From the NCBI GenBank assembly GCA_963921825.1, contig OY997591.1:15557515-15621514 (forward strand): a stretch of DNA of 64,000 nt. The letters run 5' to 3'. Source of the stretch: Erodium maritimum (lineage: Eukaryota; Streptophyta; Magnoliopsida; Geraniales; Geraniaceae). The notes under the pieces are model-generated. The model was not told the origin of the DNA and made no database searches. It saw only the letters and a program-made list of their open reading frames with translations. This document shows, in pieces, positions 47,201 through 58,409 of this stretch (position 1 is its first letter; each line of letters opens with the position of its first letter). A program made the position numbers and the translations under genes.

Positions 47201-47404
47201 ATTCAGGTAGGACACAAACAAGTAGGCCGGCAGTTTGATTTGTTGTTTTCCTGCTTGGTTTTGTTGTTTTTTGTTTTGTTTTGTCCGTTGGTCTTCTGAG
47301 CTTGTTTTGGTCTTGGGACGATCCCTTTTTGAGTTTGATCTCTTGCCTTGTTTTCCTAACTCAGGAAAACATAGGTTTAATAAATTTTCTCTTATAAAAA
47401 AAAG
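47201..47404 (+). mobile_element. LINE 3' tail
   Basis: T/G-rich 3'UTR-like sequence ending TTTAATAAATTTTCTCTTATAAAAAAAA, almost the same end as the RRM-type LINE at 41212-42431. Heavily 5'-truncated. Confidence 0.6.
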
Positions 47405-47550
47405 AACAAGAGTAAAATATATATTTTTTATTTAATTGAAATATGATTTATATATATTTTATAATTAAAATATGATTATTATATATAAAACTGATTTAAA
47501 AATATATATTTTATAATTAAAAACTGATTTATATATATTTTTTAAACAAA

Positions 47551-47587
<37 letters not shown>

Positions 47588-47650
47588 CTGATTTTTTAAA
47601 ATAGTTTTATAATTAAAAATAATTTTTATATATTTTTAAAACAAAATATT
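47405..47650. other. AT-rich spacer with (AT)n
   Basis: Low-complexity AT-rich sequence, with repeated 'AAACTGATTTTTTAAAAT'-like pieces that reappear after the LINE near 52360. This suggests the LINE landed inside one AT-rich repeat. Confidence 0.5.
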
Positions 47651-48226
47651 CTTTTTATCAGAAAAAAGGAATCAATTACCCTATTAATAATTTTACTCTG
47701 TCCCAACCCTAAATTCGGCAATTCCGGGATCTGAAAGGGGGCGGAGCACGGTGAGTGAAGCGGCGGTAGGGCTTGATCTCTCCTCGATGGCAGCACTGGA
47801 AACGGGGTAAGATTCGGCGCCCAAGTTTTATTTTCGTGTGATTGGATTTCCTATCTGGGATTTCTTCAATCGTGTTTAGGGTTCGGTACCGGTACAGGTG
47901 ATCGAAACTCCGGTAGTCTGGCGGCCGATTGTTAAACGGCGGGTGGGGTGTGTCGCTGATTTAACCCATTGGAGCTCGGTCTCAACGGGAGGTCTGGTGT
48001 TGAAAGTGGGTGATCGGCGTGTTGTCCCGGTGTCATAGGTCTGGTGATTTATTTTGCTGGATACTTAGGGGATCTGAGGTAGTGGGGGGTCCGGTGTGGT
48101 TACACTGATCTGTACGGTTTGGGGAATTGGAGAGGAGCAGCAATGTACGTTTACCCAGTTGAACAAATTGGGGTTACTACCAGGTTCAAATCGGTGTGGG
48201 TGTAGGGCAACTGCGAGCGCACATCG

Positions 48227-51200
48227 TAATGCGATTTCTATCTTGGAATTGTAGGGGAATATGGAAAATGGCGACGGTAGAATACCTAAAAGGGGTGATC
48301 CGTCGTCGGAAACTGCAACTTGTTTTCCTAAGTGAGACGCTGGCTAAGAAAGGGGAAGTGGATCTACTGAAACTCAAGACGGCATTCGTTGGGGGGGGGG
48401 GTGAAGTTCCAGCGGTGGGTCACAAGGGAGGACTGATTCTATTGTGGACAATGGAGGTATCGGTGAAGCCATATCCGAGTAGGGACGGGTACATCGATGT
48501 GGAAGTCAAGGGTCCGGCTGCGGATAGTTTTCGATTCACTGGTGTATATGGGGAAGTGAACCGGGAACTTCGGTGGCAAACGTGGGAGATGATTCGATCC
48601 TTGGGGATGAGTCCGGCGGCATAGTAGAGATGGCTCCTGATAGGTGACTTTAATGGCATCTTGCGTCATAAGGAGAAAAGGAGGGGGGTCATCGCTACCC
48701 GATCAATTTAATTGAAGGTTTTCGGGGTGCGATGCGGGACGTGAACGTACAAGATGTTCCCCTCCAGGGGTATGGGTTTACTTGGCACAACGGGACTGAG
48801 CCGGAAACGAGGATGCCGGTGCAGTTGGACAGGGTTCTTATGTCCCCGGCGCTAAAACTTATGTGACCAGAGGCGCATTTGGCCTACTTAGGTATATCAA
48901 TCTCCGACCATCTTCCCATTCTGCTAGACTCTGACCGTCAAGTAGAGCCAGTCGGCTCTAGACAATTCCGCTTTGTGAATATTTGGGCGGAAGATCCTGA
49001 GTGTGGTAATCTCATCCAATCGTGGTGGGGTGTCCCTTAGGATAGGGACATTTCCACAAAGACGAGGGAAAAAGGGAATACACTGGAGGTATGGGGAAAT
49101 GAGGTGTATAATGCGTTAGCCAACAAGATTGCCATATATGAGAAGGATATGGTGTGGTTGAATGGCAGGGTAGACCGTACGAGTATCCGGAGACGTAGAG
49201 CTTTACAAAAACTCTATGTGGCAGCACTTGAATGGAAAGGAGAGTTTTAGCGACAGCGGGCTAAGCAACACTGGCTCACAGATAGTGACCAGAACACAAA
49301 GTTTTTTCAGGCGTCGGCATCACAACGGAAAAATATCAACAAGGTTACTGAATTGCAAGACGAATCTGGAAAGGTCCTGACCTGGGACACGGGGTTAAGA
49401 GATCATATTTTGGAATTCTATAAAACATTATCAAGGAAATCCAGGGAAGACGGGACCAGCTTCCCAAGATTTCGACAGCAAGAGACAGAAGAGCAGAACA
49501 GGTCAATAATGTGTGAGGTGACGTCAGAGGAGGTACAAGACGCTACCTTCTCGATGGGACTCAACAAGTCGCCGGGCCAGATGGTCTCAACCCTTTTTTC
49601 TACCAAAAGTACTGGGGTACGGTAGGAGAGGACGTTACCAGATGGGTGCGCCGAATATTCGCGGGGGAGGACATACTGCGAGAGATGAACAAGACAACGC
49701 TGGTTCTGATTCCGAAAGTGGAATGTCCCATGTCGTTAAAGGATCTACGACCTATTGCCCTTTGCAATGTGTTATTTAAAGGGGTCTCGAAAGTGGCGGC
49801 GAACCGCTTAAAGGTTTTGTTGGATGGTATAATCTCGGCCTCCCTGGGGGCGTTTGTACCAGGTTGGTCGATACAGGATAATATTATTTTGTCATATGAA
49901 ACCCTCCATTATTTGAAGCATAAGAGATAGGGTCGTGAGGGGTGGGTGGCTCTAAAGCTAGACATGAGCAAGGCCTATGACAGAGTGAAGTGGGGTTTTC
50001 TGTAGGATATGATGTGTGGGTTCGGCTTTAGGGAGGATTGGATAGCACTGGTTCGGCGCTGCACGTATTCAGTAGCATACAAAATTGTGGCAGGAGGCCA
50101 GCATGCGGGATTCGTCCAACCGGAGAGAGGAATCAGACAAGGGGACCCTCTTTCCCCGTATCTGTTCCTGTTTGTATGGAAGGTTGTTCACGCCCGCTAC
50201 AGGAGGCAGAAAGCAGGTGAGATCTACGTGGGTTCAAGGTGGCTTCAACGGCGCCTTCGCTCACTGATCTGTTTTTTGCAGACGACTGCCATGTCCACTG
50301 CAAGGTGACCCTGGCGGAAATGGGACGGGTGAGGAACCTTCTTTGGATGTTTGAGGAAGCATCGGGGCAGGTGGTGAATTAGCAAAAGTCATCCTTATTC
50401 TTTAGTACCAATACGACGGACACCAGACGGGAGGAGGGGGTCCAGATTCTAAGGATCCCAGAGTTGACACAACCGTCTCCCTACATGGGGATTCCAAACA
50501 TGATGGGGCGCAGCAGGAAACAGGGATTGCAGTACATTATAAGTAGGGTCCTGCGAATGATTCAAAGATGGGACGAAAAGTTGCTAAATGGGACTGGTAA
50601 GGAGGTTTTAGTCAAATCTGTTTTATATGCAATTCCTACATACACGATGAGTGTCATGAGGCTTCCGAAAGGGACTCTGGATAAGATGAATGTCGCGCTA
50701 GCCCGTTTTTGGTGGAAGTCAACCGGTCCGGAAGGGAAGGGCGTCATCTGGCAGTCGTGGACAACTATGTCTTAGACGAAGGAGGAGGTAGGGCTGAGAT
50801 TCAAGAACATGTATGATTTCAACACGGTCTTGTTAGGGAAACAACTTTGGAAGCTCATGACAGACGAATCCAGTTCGGTAGCGAGAGTGTTGAAGGCTCG
50901 GTACTACCCGGAGTCCTCGGTGTTAGAGGCGGTCCGAAAACCGAATCAGAGCTATGTCTGGCAGAGCATTCTATCCATTCAGGAGCTGATCAAAGGTGGG
51001 ACACGAAGGTCGATTGGTCCAGGGACGACTACGTCGGTACGTGATCATCCGTGGTTGACAGGGGTAGACGCGAGAGCGCAATCGGTGGGACCATGTATCG
51101 ACAACACTTCAGTGTCGGGACTTATGAGGCCTAATGAGAGAGAGTGGGACATAGACAAGATCATTAATCTATTCAACATGGAAGACCAACGAGCAATACT

Positions 51201-52312
51201 GGCAGTCCCGATCAACAGGACAGCCACATTGGATTCGTGGTATTGGATGGGGGACTACTTGGGGCAGTATACCGTGAAGCCGGCTTATAGTCTGTGTTAG
51301 CAGGCGCAAGCGACCTTCCAAGCCCAAACGGATATATGGACAAATATATGGAAGCTGGCAGTGATGCCGAAGGTGCGGACGTTTCTGTGGAGTACGTGTT
51401 CAGGATGTCTACAGGTGGCAGTCAACCTTAGGCGCCGACATGTGGCAATGGAGGCGAGGTGCCCGGTCTGCTCAGGGGCGGACGAATCCGAGATGCATCT
51501 CCTGTTCCAGTTCCCCGTAGCATCAGAGTGCTGGGCCAAGTCTGGCCTGAACACCCCCTAAGATGCTCAGGATATTACTGGCCGGTTGTAGAGCACGCTC
51601 CATCTTAATCCCCCGACAAGCGGTGGACTGATAGGATGCATTTTGTGGAAATTGTGGAAGGCCAGAAACAAAGTAGTCTGGGAACATATCGCACAATCGG
51701 CCACCAATATTTTTCAGATGGCCTTCCATCTACAGGCAGGTTGGCTGGAAGCCAAGAAGAGGAAACAGCAAGCACATGCAATCTCCCGTCAATCACATAT
51801 AGGGGCGGCAGAAGCTTAGGAACGTCCTCCTCAAGGGACGTGGGCCGTGAATACAGATGTGGCGCTGTTTGCGGCGACGTATAAGATAGGAAATGGTTGA
51901 TATGCAGAGATGACTGGGGACAACTCACGGGGGGGGGGGGGGGGGGGGGGGGGGGGATCTGCATCATTCCATGGACCCTAGAACCCGGGCTCGTGGAGGC
52001 ATATGTTATTCATGACACAGTAACGTGGCTTCTACAGTACCCAATGCAAAGAACGTCAGTGTGAAGCGATTGCAAGGTCATAGTGGATATGATCAGGAAA
52101 GGGGGGCGTTTGTTATCTCCTTTGGGGACAATTGTCACAGATTGTATTACCCTTTTAGCTAAACTTGAGTGCGTGCAGCTCGTTTTTGTAAAACGGACAG
52201 CGAACAAAGTAGCTCATTGGCTTGGCAGGGCGGCTTGTTCTTCCTCTATTTGGAATTGGCAAGGGGGTCACATCCCCGAGCGTCTTCAAAATATCATTCT
52301 TGCCGATTTTTA
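48227..52312 (+). pseudogene. LINE ORF2: endonuclease, reverse transcriptase, RNase H
   Basis: In order: an APE-type endonuclease start (MRFLSWNCRGIWKMATVEYL; LLIGDFNGIL), then reverse transcriptase with LIPKVECPMSLKDLRPIALC, LKLDMSKAYDRVKWGFL, RGIRQGDPLSPYLFLF and LFFADDCHVHC (FADD near 50275). Next comes the zinc-binding region (PVCSGADESEMHLLFQ) and an RNase H domain ending VFVKRTANKVAHWLGRAA. In-frame stops include TAG at 48622, 48625, 49038, 49248, 49928, 50003, 50380 and 50773. There are also frameshifts near 48690, 49590 and 50190. Most stops sit where CAG or TGG would fit. A 28-G run lies in the RNase H part. The element cannot now move itself. Confidence 0.92.
51929..51956. repeat. 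28-bp poly-G tract
   Basis: Twenty-eight consecutive G inside the RNase H region of the LINE. Strong G-quadruplex potential; length may be unstable or an assembly artefact. Confidence 0.93.
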
Positions 52313-52336
52313 AATAAAATCTCATATTTCCTATAA

Positions 52337-53996
52337 AAAAACAAAATATGATTTTTGTTTATCAAACTGATTTTTTAAAATATTTTTCTAAATATATAAA
52401 AGTTTGAATAACCAATGACATGTTTTTGAAAATTTGAGTGTTAGTGAGAAGTATTTTGGACTTTTTAAGTGTCTTGGATGAAAAATGATGAAAAGTTGAT
52501 GACGGATATAAAAGATGAAAAAAAAATACATTATAAGGTAGTGAAGTGCAACAAAAAGTAGAGAGTAGTGAGATGAAAAAAAACTCATATAATTAAGGTA
52601 GTGAAATGATAATAACCCAATTTTAAATTATACTACTATACAAAATAAATGAGATATTTTCAAACAAACAAAAAATCAAATTTCCGTGTATAATATTAGG
52701 GATAAGAAAAAAAAAGTTATCCCTTTGACGCGGATGACTCTCTGTGGAGTTGGATTGATAGATGCACGCGCTATAAAGGAGCGTGGGATGTTAGTACCGA
52801 CATCATTATTTCCTCGTACTATCTATCTTGTTTTTGAGCGATAATGATGAGCTTAGAGTGAGTTGTCACATCTTTCAATATTCTTGAGACTGCAGGTGCA
52901 TTGGATGAAGATGAGGAGTCAATCTTGTGTTATAATTTAGTTGGTTCTAAGTTGGTGGGCTCGGACACACTTTGGGCCTTCAACTGAAAACTCATTTGGT
53001 TTGACGAAAATTCTTTGGATTGGTCCAATGCAAGATAGACATTGCGCTAGGGCTAAAACCCAAGACCAAGAGTGCCGCATAGTGAATTTGGATGGGTCAA
53101 CACAGTCGATTTTGGATGAGTTTATCAACACTGAACACTAGTTTTATCACCTCATTTTCCAAAATCGAACATGATTTTTATCACATCATCATATGTTTTT
53201 TTATGAACACTAAGCACTAGTTTTATCAACACTAAACACTATGTTTATCATTAAATTACATGTGTTTTTATAATCTCATCACATGTTTTTTTATCAACAC
53301 TAAACTCTAGTTTATCACCCTTATTTTTAATTGAACATGATTTTTATCACCTCATTATCTGTGTTTTTATCACCCCAGTACATGTTTTTATCAACATTTA
53401 GCACTAGTTTGATACCCCGATATAAAAAAATTATTAGTGAAGATTTATCAACAGTCAACATTGTTTTTATCACCCCAGTATAACTTTTTATTTTCGTGCT
53501 TCAAAATATATTCATGACTGATCTTGATTTAAAGCCATTGGAAAAAGAAAAATATTGGCGCAAGTTTGAAGCTAATCGGAGTTCAAACGAATCAGGAAAT
53601 ATTAAATTAGTGAATTGGTTAAGAAAAAAAATGGACACTTGTCCACATGGCACCATGCTATTACAATTATGCCCTTGCTTGTGTGAGAAATGATAAAAGT
53701 GGCGTGAATTTGGGTGGAATTGGAGTGATGATGTGGCATCATGGTGAATGTTAGATCTTAGGTGTGTGTGGCTTGGATTGGTTCACACAGTTTTTAGGAT
53801 AAGAGGAGTTTCTAACAGATTTCTCTTCCTCATGAGCAACTTATGTAATATCTTGATTTAAATTGTATGTGGTTGATGTTTTTCTGACAACAATATCAAC
53901 CTTTGAAAGACCAAAACCAAATATCGGTCGGTCAAGAATAAAAACTTGGGGGTTTGAAATAGAAAATTAGTTTATTAGCGCGGAGCAATTGAAAAA
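52337..53996. other. unassigned AT-rich spacer
   Basis: No gene recognised. It includes a degenerate tandem repeat listed separately and a region (53500-53800) that looks like retroelement LTR or promoter sequence without diagnostic ends. Confidence 0.35.
53105..53495. repeat. degenerate 'TTTTTATCAACACTAAACAC' repeat
   Basis: The motif TTTTATCA(A/C)(C)AC.. recurs more than ten times at irregular spacing, often followed by CACTAGTTTTATCACC. It looks like a decayed minisatellite. Confidence 0.7.
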
Positions 53997-55094
53997 AGCT
54001 CTTTGTCCAACCCTAGGGTTTCAATCTACCGTCGCCGTTCATCGGAGTCGGTCTCCTCTCGTTTTTCTCGCCTCAGTCGTTTCCTCCACGCCGGTATTAC
54101 CTCTCTGGTCGTGATCTGTACGACAAGCGTCGAGTCAGGACCTGCACCTCTTATCGCATCCGATCTGGTTCTGTACGTCGCCCTTCTGATCGGCCTTGGT
54201 CTCTCGGTTGTTTGGGTTATCCGACCATCGTCTACCCCTCGGGGTTCTTCTCTTACCCTAGCCAGGGTCGACGTCGCCGCCGTTCACCGATCCCAAGCCG
54301 TCCGCTGCAACCGCCCGGACTCATCCTCAATGCTGCTCAAGTCTCTCCACCTTCCTCAATCGACGATGATGTCCCACTTTTTGCAACGTCGTCTTGCCGG
54401 TGGAGGCAGATCTCTCACGAGTATGACACCATTGTCACCGGTGGATCCTCACTGGGTCCCGCCGCCTCCCCTTGGATTGGCCATGTGGCCAATGGCCATG
54501 TACCGACGATGCAATTGGCCCATGCAAGGGCGGGCACACAAGCCCCCGTGGTCGTTTCTGCAGTACTGGCTCGTTGAAGATCCGCCGGTGGATCTTCATC
54601 CGGAACCGGGTGACCGTCTAGGAAGTCAATGGAGCAATCACCACCGATGATGATCACTTAGGAGGAACATGTGAAGAAGACGGAGGCAGGGAAGCCTCTG
54701 ATGCAGGGATGACCCGACCCGGTAGGGGTGGGTGGAGTCGATGTCGGACTATACCTACAGACCCGGGACAACCAGTGCTGGGAGGTCCCAGGTAGCCTGC
54801 ACCAATAGCTCAAGTTTTTTACCCGCTTTACTTTTATCCGTATTATTTCTGGAACAATTTACTGTCTGTTTTGGTTAGGACCTTTTACTTTATGTCTCGT
54901 TTTTCTGAGACGGTGGTAAGGAACTGTCTTGAGTTTGTGCCTACGATTTCAAGTAGGCTATGATTATGGGTCCATGAGCGCCGGGCCTTCTACGGTCGGC
55001 TCGGACATACATTTGGAACCCGGGGCGGTCACGCCCTGCCTTGTTTGATTACCTATTGGTATTTATGAAAGTCTCTGGTTACCCATTTAAAAAA
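53997..55094 (+). mobile_element. non-autonomous non-LTR element (pair of 42487-43779)
   Basis: Begins GCTCTTTGTCCAACCCTAGGG and ends TACCCATTTAAAAAAAAC. A broken Pro/Arg-rich frame (about 54003-54650) contains LAMWPMAMYRRCNWPMQG, related to the peptide in the minus-strand element at 42487-43779. No enzyme domain. No clear target-site duplication was found. Confidence 0.65.
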
Positions 55095-55296
55095 AACTTC
55101 GCGGTTTGTAGCACATCATCAACACGAACCTCAAGGGAAAAAATTTTTAAAACTCTCTTTACACTTAGCGCATCTCCAATGGTAATAGTTTGTGTAGTGG
55201 TTTAGAAGAGTGGTACGAACATATTTTGATTTTTTTCCTCAAAACCACTACCTCCTACAATTACCTCTCCAATAGAAAACAACTAATAGTTGTTTA

Positions 55297-57366
55297 ACAC
55301 AAGGAGATTGTTTATTAGCTTACAACACTCTCTCTTCACTCTACCCTAGCCACGTCGCTTCCTTCTGAACCCACATTCACTGCCAGCATCGCCATGGCTT
55401 CCGGTCATGGTTAAATCCGGCGGTGATGCCCTTTGCTCTCTGTTCCCTTTGTTTTCCTCTTTTCCTTATCTCCCCTCTTCCCTTTTTCCGCCTTGCCTTG
55501 GCCTCAGCATTTTTCTCTACCCTGTTTTCGTGGGCTAAGCCAGGTGTGGGAAGCTCTTCCTCTCCTCTCCGGAGAGGATCGGCGTGGTTTGGCACGTGTG
55601 TCGCCGGTGTTAGCCATGTTAGGCTCGAGGTTGAGTGGTAGAGCAGATTTGGGTCTAGCCTTGACCAGATCTGACTTCTACCGGAGCTCCTCTCGTCTCC
55701 ATTCAATCCAAACGGTCCGATTAGTTGTGGTGAGTCGCTTGGTACTTGTGAAGGTATGGGAGTGGGTGGCTGCTTCTGGTGGTTCAGATCGGCACCGATC
55801 TTCGGTGGTTGCAGGTGTTGGCTCGACGATTCTCTTGTCCACTTCGCCTTCTGCTCGTTTCTTGGCCGTCCGCTTGCCATCCTTCGGGTTGTTGAAGATC
55901 TGGTGTGGGAACCTGTGTTCAGATCAGCGTGGACTTCTTCTCCCTCAGTTTAGCTCGCTGTCGTTGCTGCGTTCAATTTCGTCTTCATTCTGGATCTGAA
56001 GAGGTTCGGGTAGGGTTACGTTGTTGGTCGTGGTCGCGGGTTTGGGTTAGATTTTGGTTTGGGTAGGTGGGCGGTTCAGGTTTGGATTTCGAGCTTTAGG
56101 TTAGGGTTGGGGTCCGGTTCTGGGCTGAGGAGGGGTTCGGTTCGTGGGCCTGACGTCTCTTTGGGCCGACCTTGTACTTCCTTCTGGGCCGGCCTTGTGC
56201 TTTCTTCTGGACCGGTCCGGATCCTTTGGGTCGGGCGATCAAGGACACACTTTCTTCCTCCCTCGTATGGTTCTCGTGTGTAGCGCAATTTCAGATTCAG
56301 TTTCTTCAGGCTGCTCCAGCTTCTTCAAGCCTTCTTGGAGGTCATTTCTCCCAGACTCAGTCGGTCTCGATCTCAGGACCTCTCTGCTCCTCGGCTGCCT
56401 TGGTCTTGGCTGACTTCGGCTTTTGGAGGCCATTTGTGGTAGCCTGTGATTTCTTCATCGGAGCTCGGTTCAGTTGTGTTAAGGTACTATGAATTCCTTT
56501 AGCTGCTCTGCTTCTCTTGCGTCTGATGGCTGAATTTTGCCCAGAGTGAGACTCTTTTCTCGGCATTCTCTGCCCGGATATAGGGGTTTAAATCTAGCCT
56601 TCCTTCCAAGGCTGCTGATAGGTGTTGGCCTCAGCTTCTCATCGCTTGATTTGGAGAGTCAGTTTGGGATTTCGGCTCTGGCTCTCGGTGCAAACCCGGA
56701 TTCAACCTTCTCCTCCTGGACTTTGGCTGAAGTGCTTCCTGACTCCGCTTCTAGTTTTTATGGTGAGGTAGACACTCTCTCCTTCTCTTTTGTTGATTCT
56801 TTATCTCCCTTCTTCCCTGTGATTATGTCGATTGGCTCCCTTTTTCTCGACCGTGTGTTGTGGGTCGAGCTCGCCAGTAAGTGTTGGCGCCACGAGTCTT
56901 CTCGGCTTCTCTGTTTCAAGCCTACCTTAAGCCTTTTGACTTAATTACGGGGTTAGGTGACATCCTTCGGATTGTTTTTCCGGACACGGTGTTGGCCGCC
57001 GACACTCTAGTATTTGACTGGTTCGTTTTGCCGAACTAGATGGTTCTAAAGTACCTGGAGTTTAAAGTTTCAATTTTGATTAAGAGTGTAATGTCTCCTG
57101 TTTTCGGGGAGGTGTTTCGCTTGGGTGACTCTGAGTTTTGCTTCTTCTCTGGTTTATTTGTTGTGGTTGCATGTTGTTGCCTTTGTTGGCATTTCCTTGG
57201 GTTGTTCTGTTATCTGGTGTTTGTTCTTATTGTACCCCTTGTTGGCTTTCTTTGTTGGTTTGCCCTTGTTGGCCGTTGTATTCCTGTCCTTGTTGGCCTC
57301 CATGTACTCCTCTTTATCCTCTAAGGAGGTTTAATTTCAATTTGCTTTGCTGATAAAAAAAAAACA
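55297..57366 (+). mobile_element. GC-rich non-autonomous non-LTR element with 12-bp TSD
   Basis: Flanked by AATAGTTGTTTA (55285-55296 and 57367-57378). The 2070-bp body starts CT-rich, contains several short Ser/Leu/Phe-rich frames and ends TTTCAATTTGCTTTGCTGATAAAAAAAAAA. No endonuclease, reverse transcriptase or recognised ORF1 domain. The 3' end and parts of the body match the element at 33499-35337. Confidence 0.82.
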
Positions 57367-57477
57367 AATAGTTGTTTAGAGCCATTGTTTGCACTTTTCA
57401 AATTTTCAAAATCAGCACAAATAAAGATAGTTATTTTATACATGTCAAATTTAAAATACATTTGCTAAACTGCGAAC

Positions 57478-57545
57478 AATAATTAAACATACTACATACG
57501 ATAATTAAACATACTACAAACGACAATTAAACATACGACATTGCC
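57478..57545. repeat. three 22-bp tandem units
   Basis: AATTAAACATACTACATACG-like units repeat three times just after the end of the minus-strand ORF1-like relic. Confidence 0.85.
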
Positions 57546-58012
57546 ACAAACACGGCGACCATTCAAATATATTCTAATCGCGCTAGTGTGCATACGCCAC
57601 TTGCACTCATCCTTCAGCATATCCCACACAACACGTTTAGTCCATGGTTTGTTTTTTGTCCCGTAATCGGCCATGACTGCAACATAGATTTCTTCATCGG
57701 TTGCTCCTCTTCTAGGATCGTTGAGACGACCCCGGTATATCTCATCGAAGGCCTTGCACTTTTGGCTCATTCGATGTAAATGATCCTTCATCTGCTTACT
57801 TGTCCCTGTAGGCCACTTTTCATCTGCGGTTTCAAGGAAAGCGAGGTGGACGTTTTCCTAGTACTTCCGCCCACCTCGACAATGACTAGACACGTCACCA
57901 CCAAATGCACCTTCTCCTCTGCCGACACAGCGAACCAGTTGCCTAACAAGATGAAGTTATCGCTCAAGAAGAGAAAACGAAGGAAGACTTGAGAGAAATC
58001 AAGAGAAAGTTT
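57490..58012 (-). pseudogene. Harbinger ORF1-type Myb/NAM-associated protein, copy 1
   Basis: Minus strand: GNWFAVSAEEKVHLVVTCLV (start of a Myb/trihelix-like domain), a frameshift, KWPTGTSKQMKDHLHRMSQK and CKAFDEIYRGRLND. Then come GATDEEIYVAVMADYGTKNK and KRVVWDMLKDECKW. Family order and spacing match the plant PIF/Harbinger ORF1 proteins. The C-terminal tail after DECKW is lost. A TATA box (58050-58058) lies just upstream. Confidence 0.72.
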
Positions 58013-58049
58013 GAGAGAGGTGTGGAAATGAGGGCGTGGGTATGAGATA

Positions 58050-58058
58050 TTTATAGAA
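58050..58058 (-). promoter_or_regulatory. TATA box of ORF1-like copy 1
   Basis: Minus strand TCTATAAATATC, about 40-50 bp before the first family-like codons. A C/T-rich leader follows. Confidence 0.5.
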
Positions 58059-58095
58059 AAGGGGTAGGGTGTCTCGGTGTGGCAACGCTGAACCA

Positions 58096-58124
58096 CACAC
58101 ACTATTCCCCGAATAGTGTGTGCA
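58096..58124. repeat. perfect 12-bp inverted repeat, 3-bp loop
   Basis: CACACACTATTC, CCC, GAATAGTGTGTG. It lies about 40 bp upstream of the TATA box of ORF1-like copy 1. Confidence 0.85.
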
Positions 58125-58409
58125 CGAAAATCCAGGCACCAAGAGTTGGATGAAAAAATAAAACTTCATTTTTAATTTTTTATTAATCCGATAAAAAACC
58201 AAATTACATCAAGTAAAATAAATTTTATTAATCCGAGCCTAAATCGAATAGACTCCAAACGTTTCCCTAAGCTCTTTATGAGTGAGGCATGAGCATTCCG
58301 TTCATGCACGTTCATGTTGGTGGTGTCTTGGCTCTGCACTTCCACAACACTTGAAACACTTCTTGCTGCATCTTTTCTTTGTTCGCAGTAGTTTCGGCCT
58401 GACGGTTAG

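Larger units (their letters stand above)
47651..52336 (+). mobile_element. nearly full-length L1-type LINE with RNase H
   Basis: A 5' leader (47740-48200) precedes an ORF2 containing endonuclease, reverse transcriptase, zinc-binding domain and RNase H, then a short 3'UTR and A-run (52336). ACAAAATAT at both ends may be the target duplication, but both flanks are AT-rich. A separate ORF1 is not seen. Confidence 0.8.

Noticed and set aside
47405..47650. Possible MITE with AAACTGATTTTTTAAAA repeats
   Set aside because: Low-complexity AT sequence on both sides of the LINE; no inverted ends or reliable duplication.
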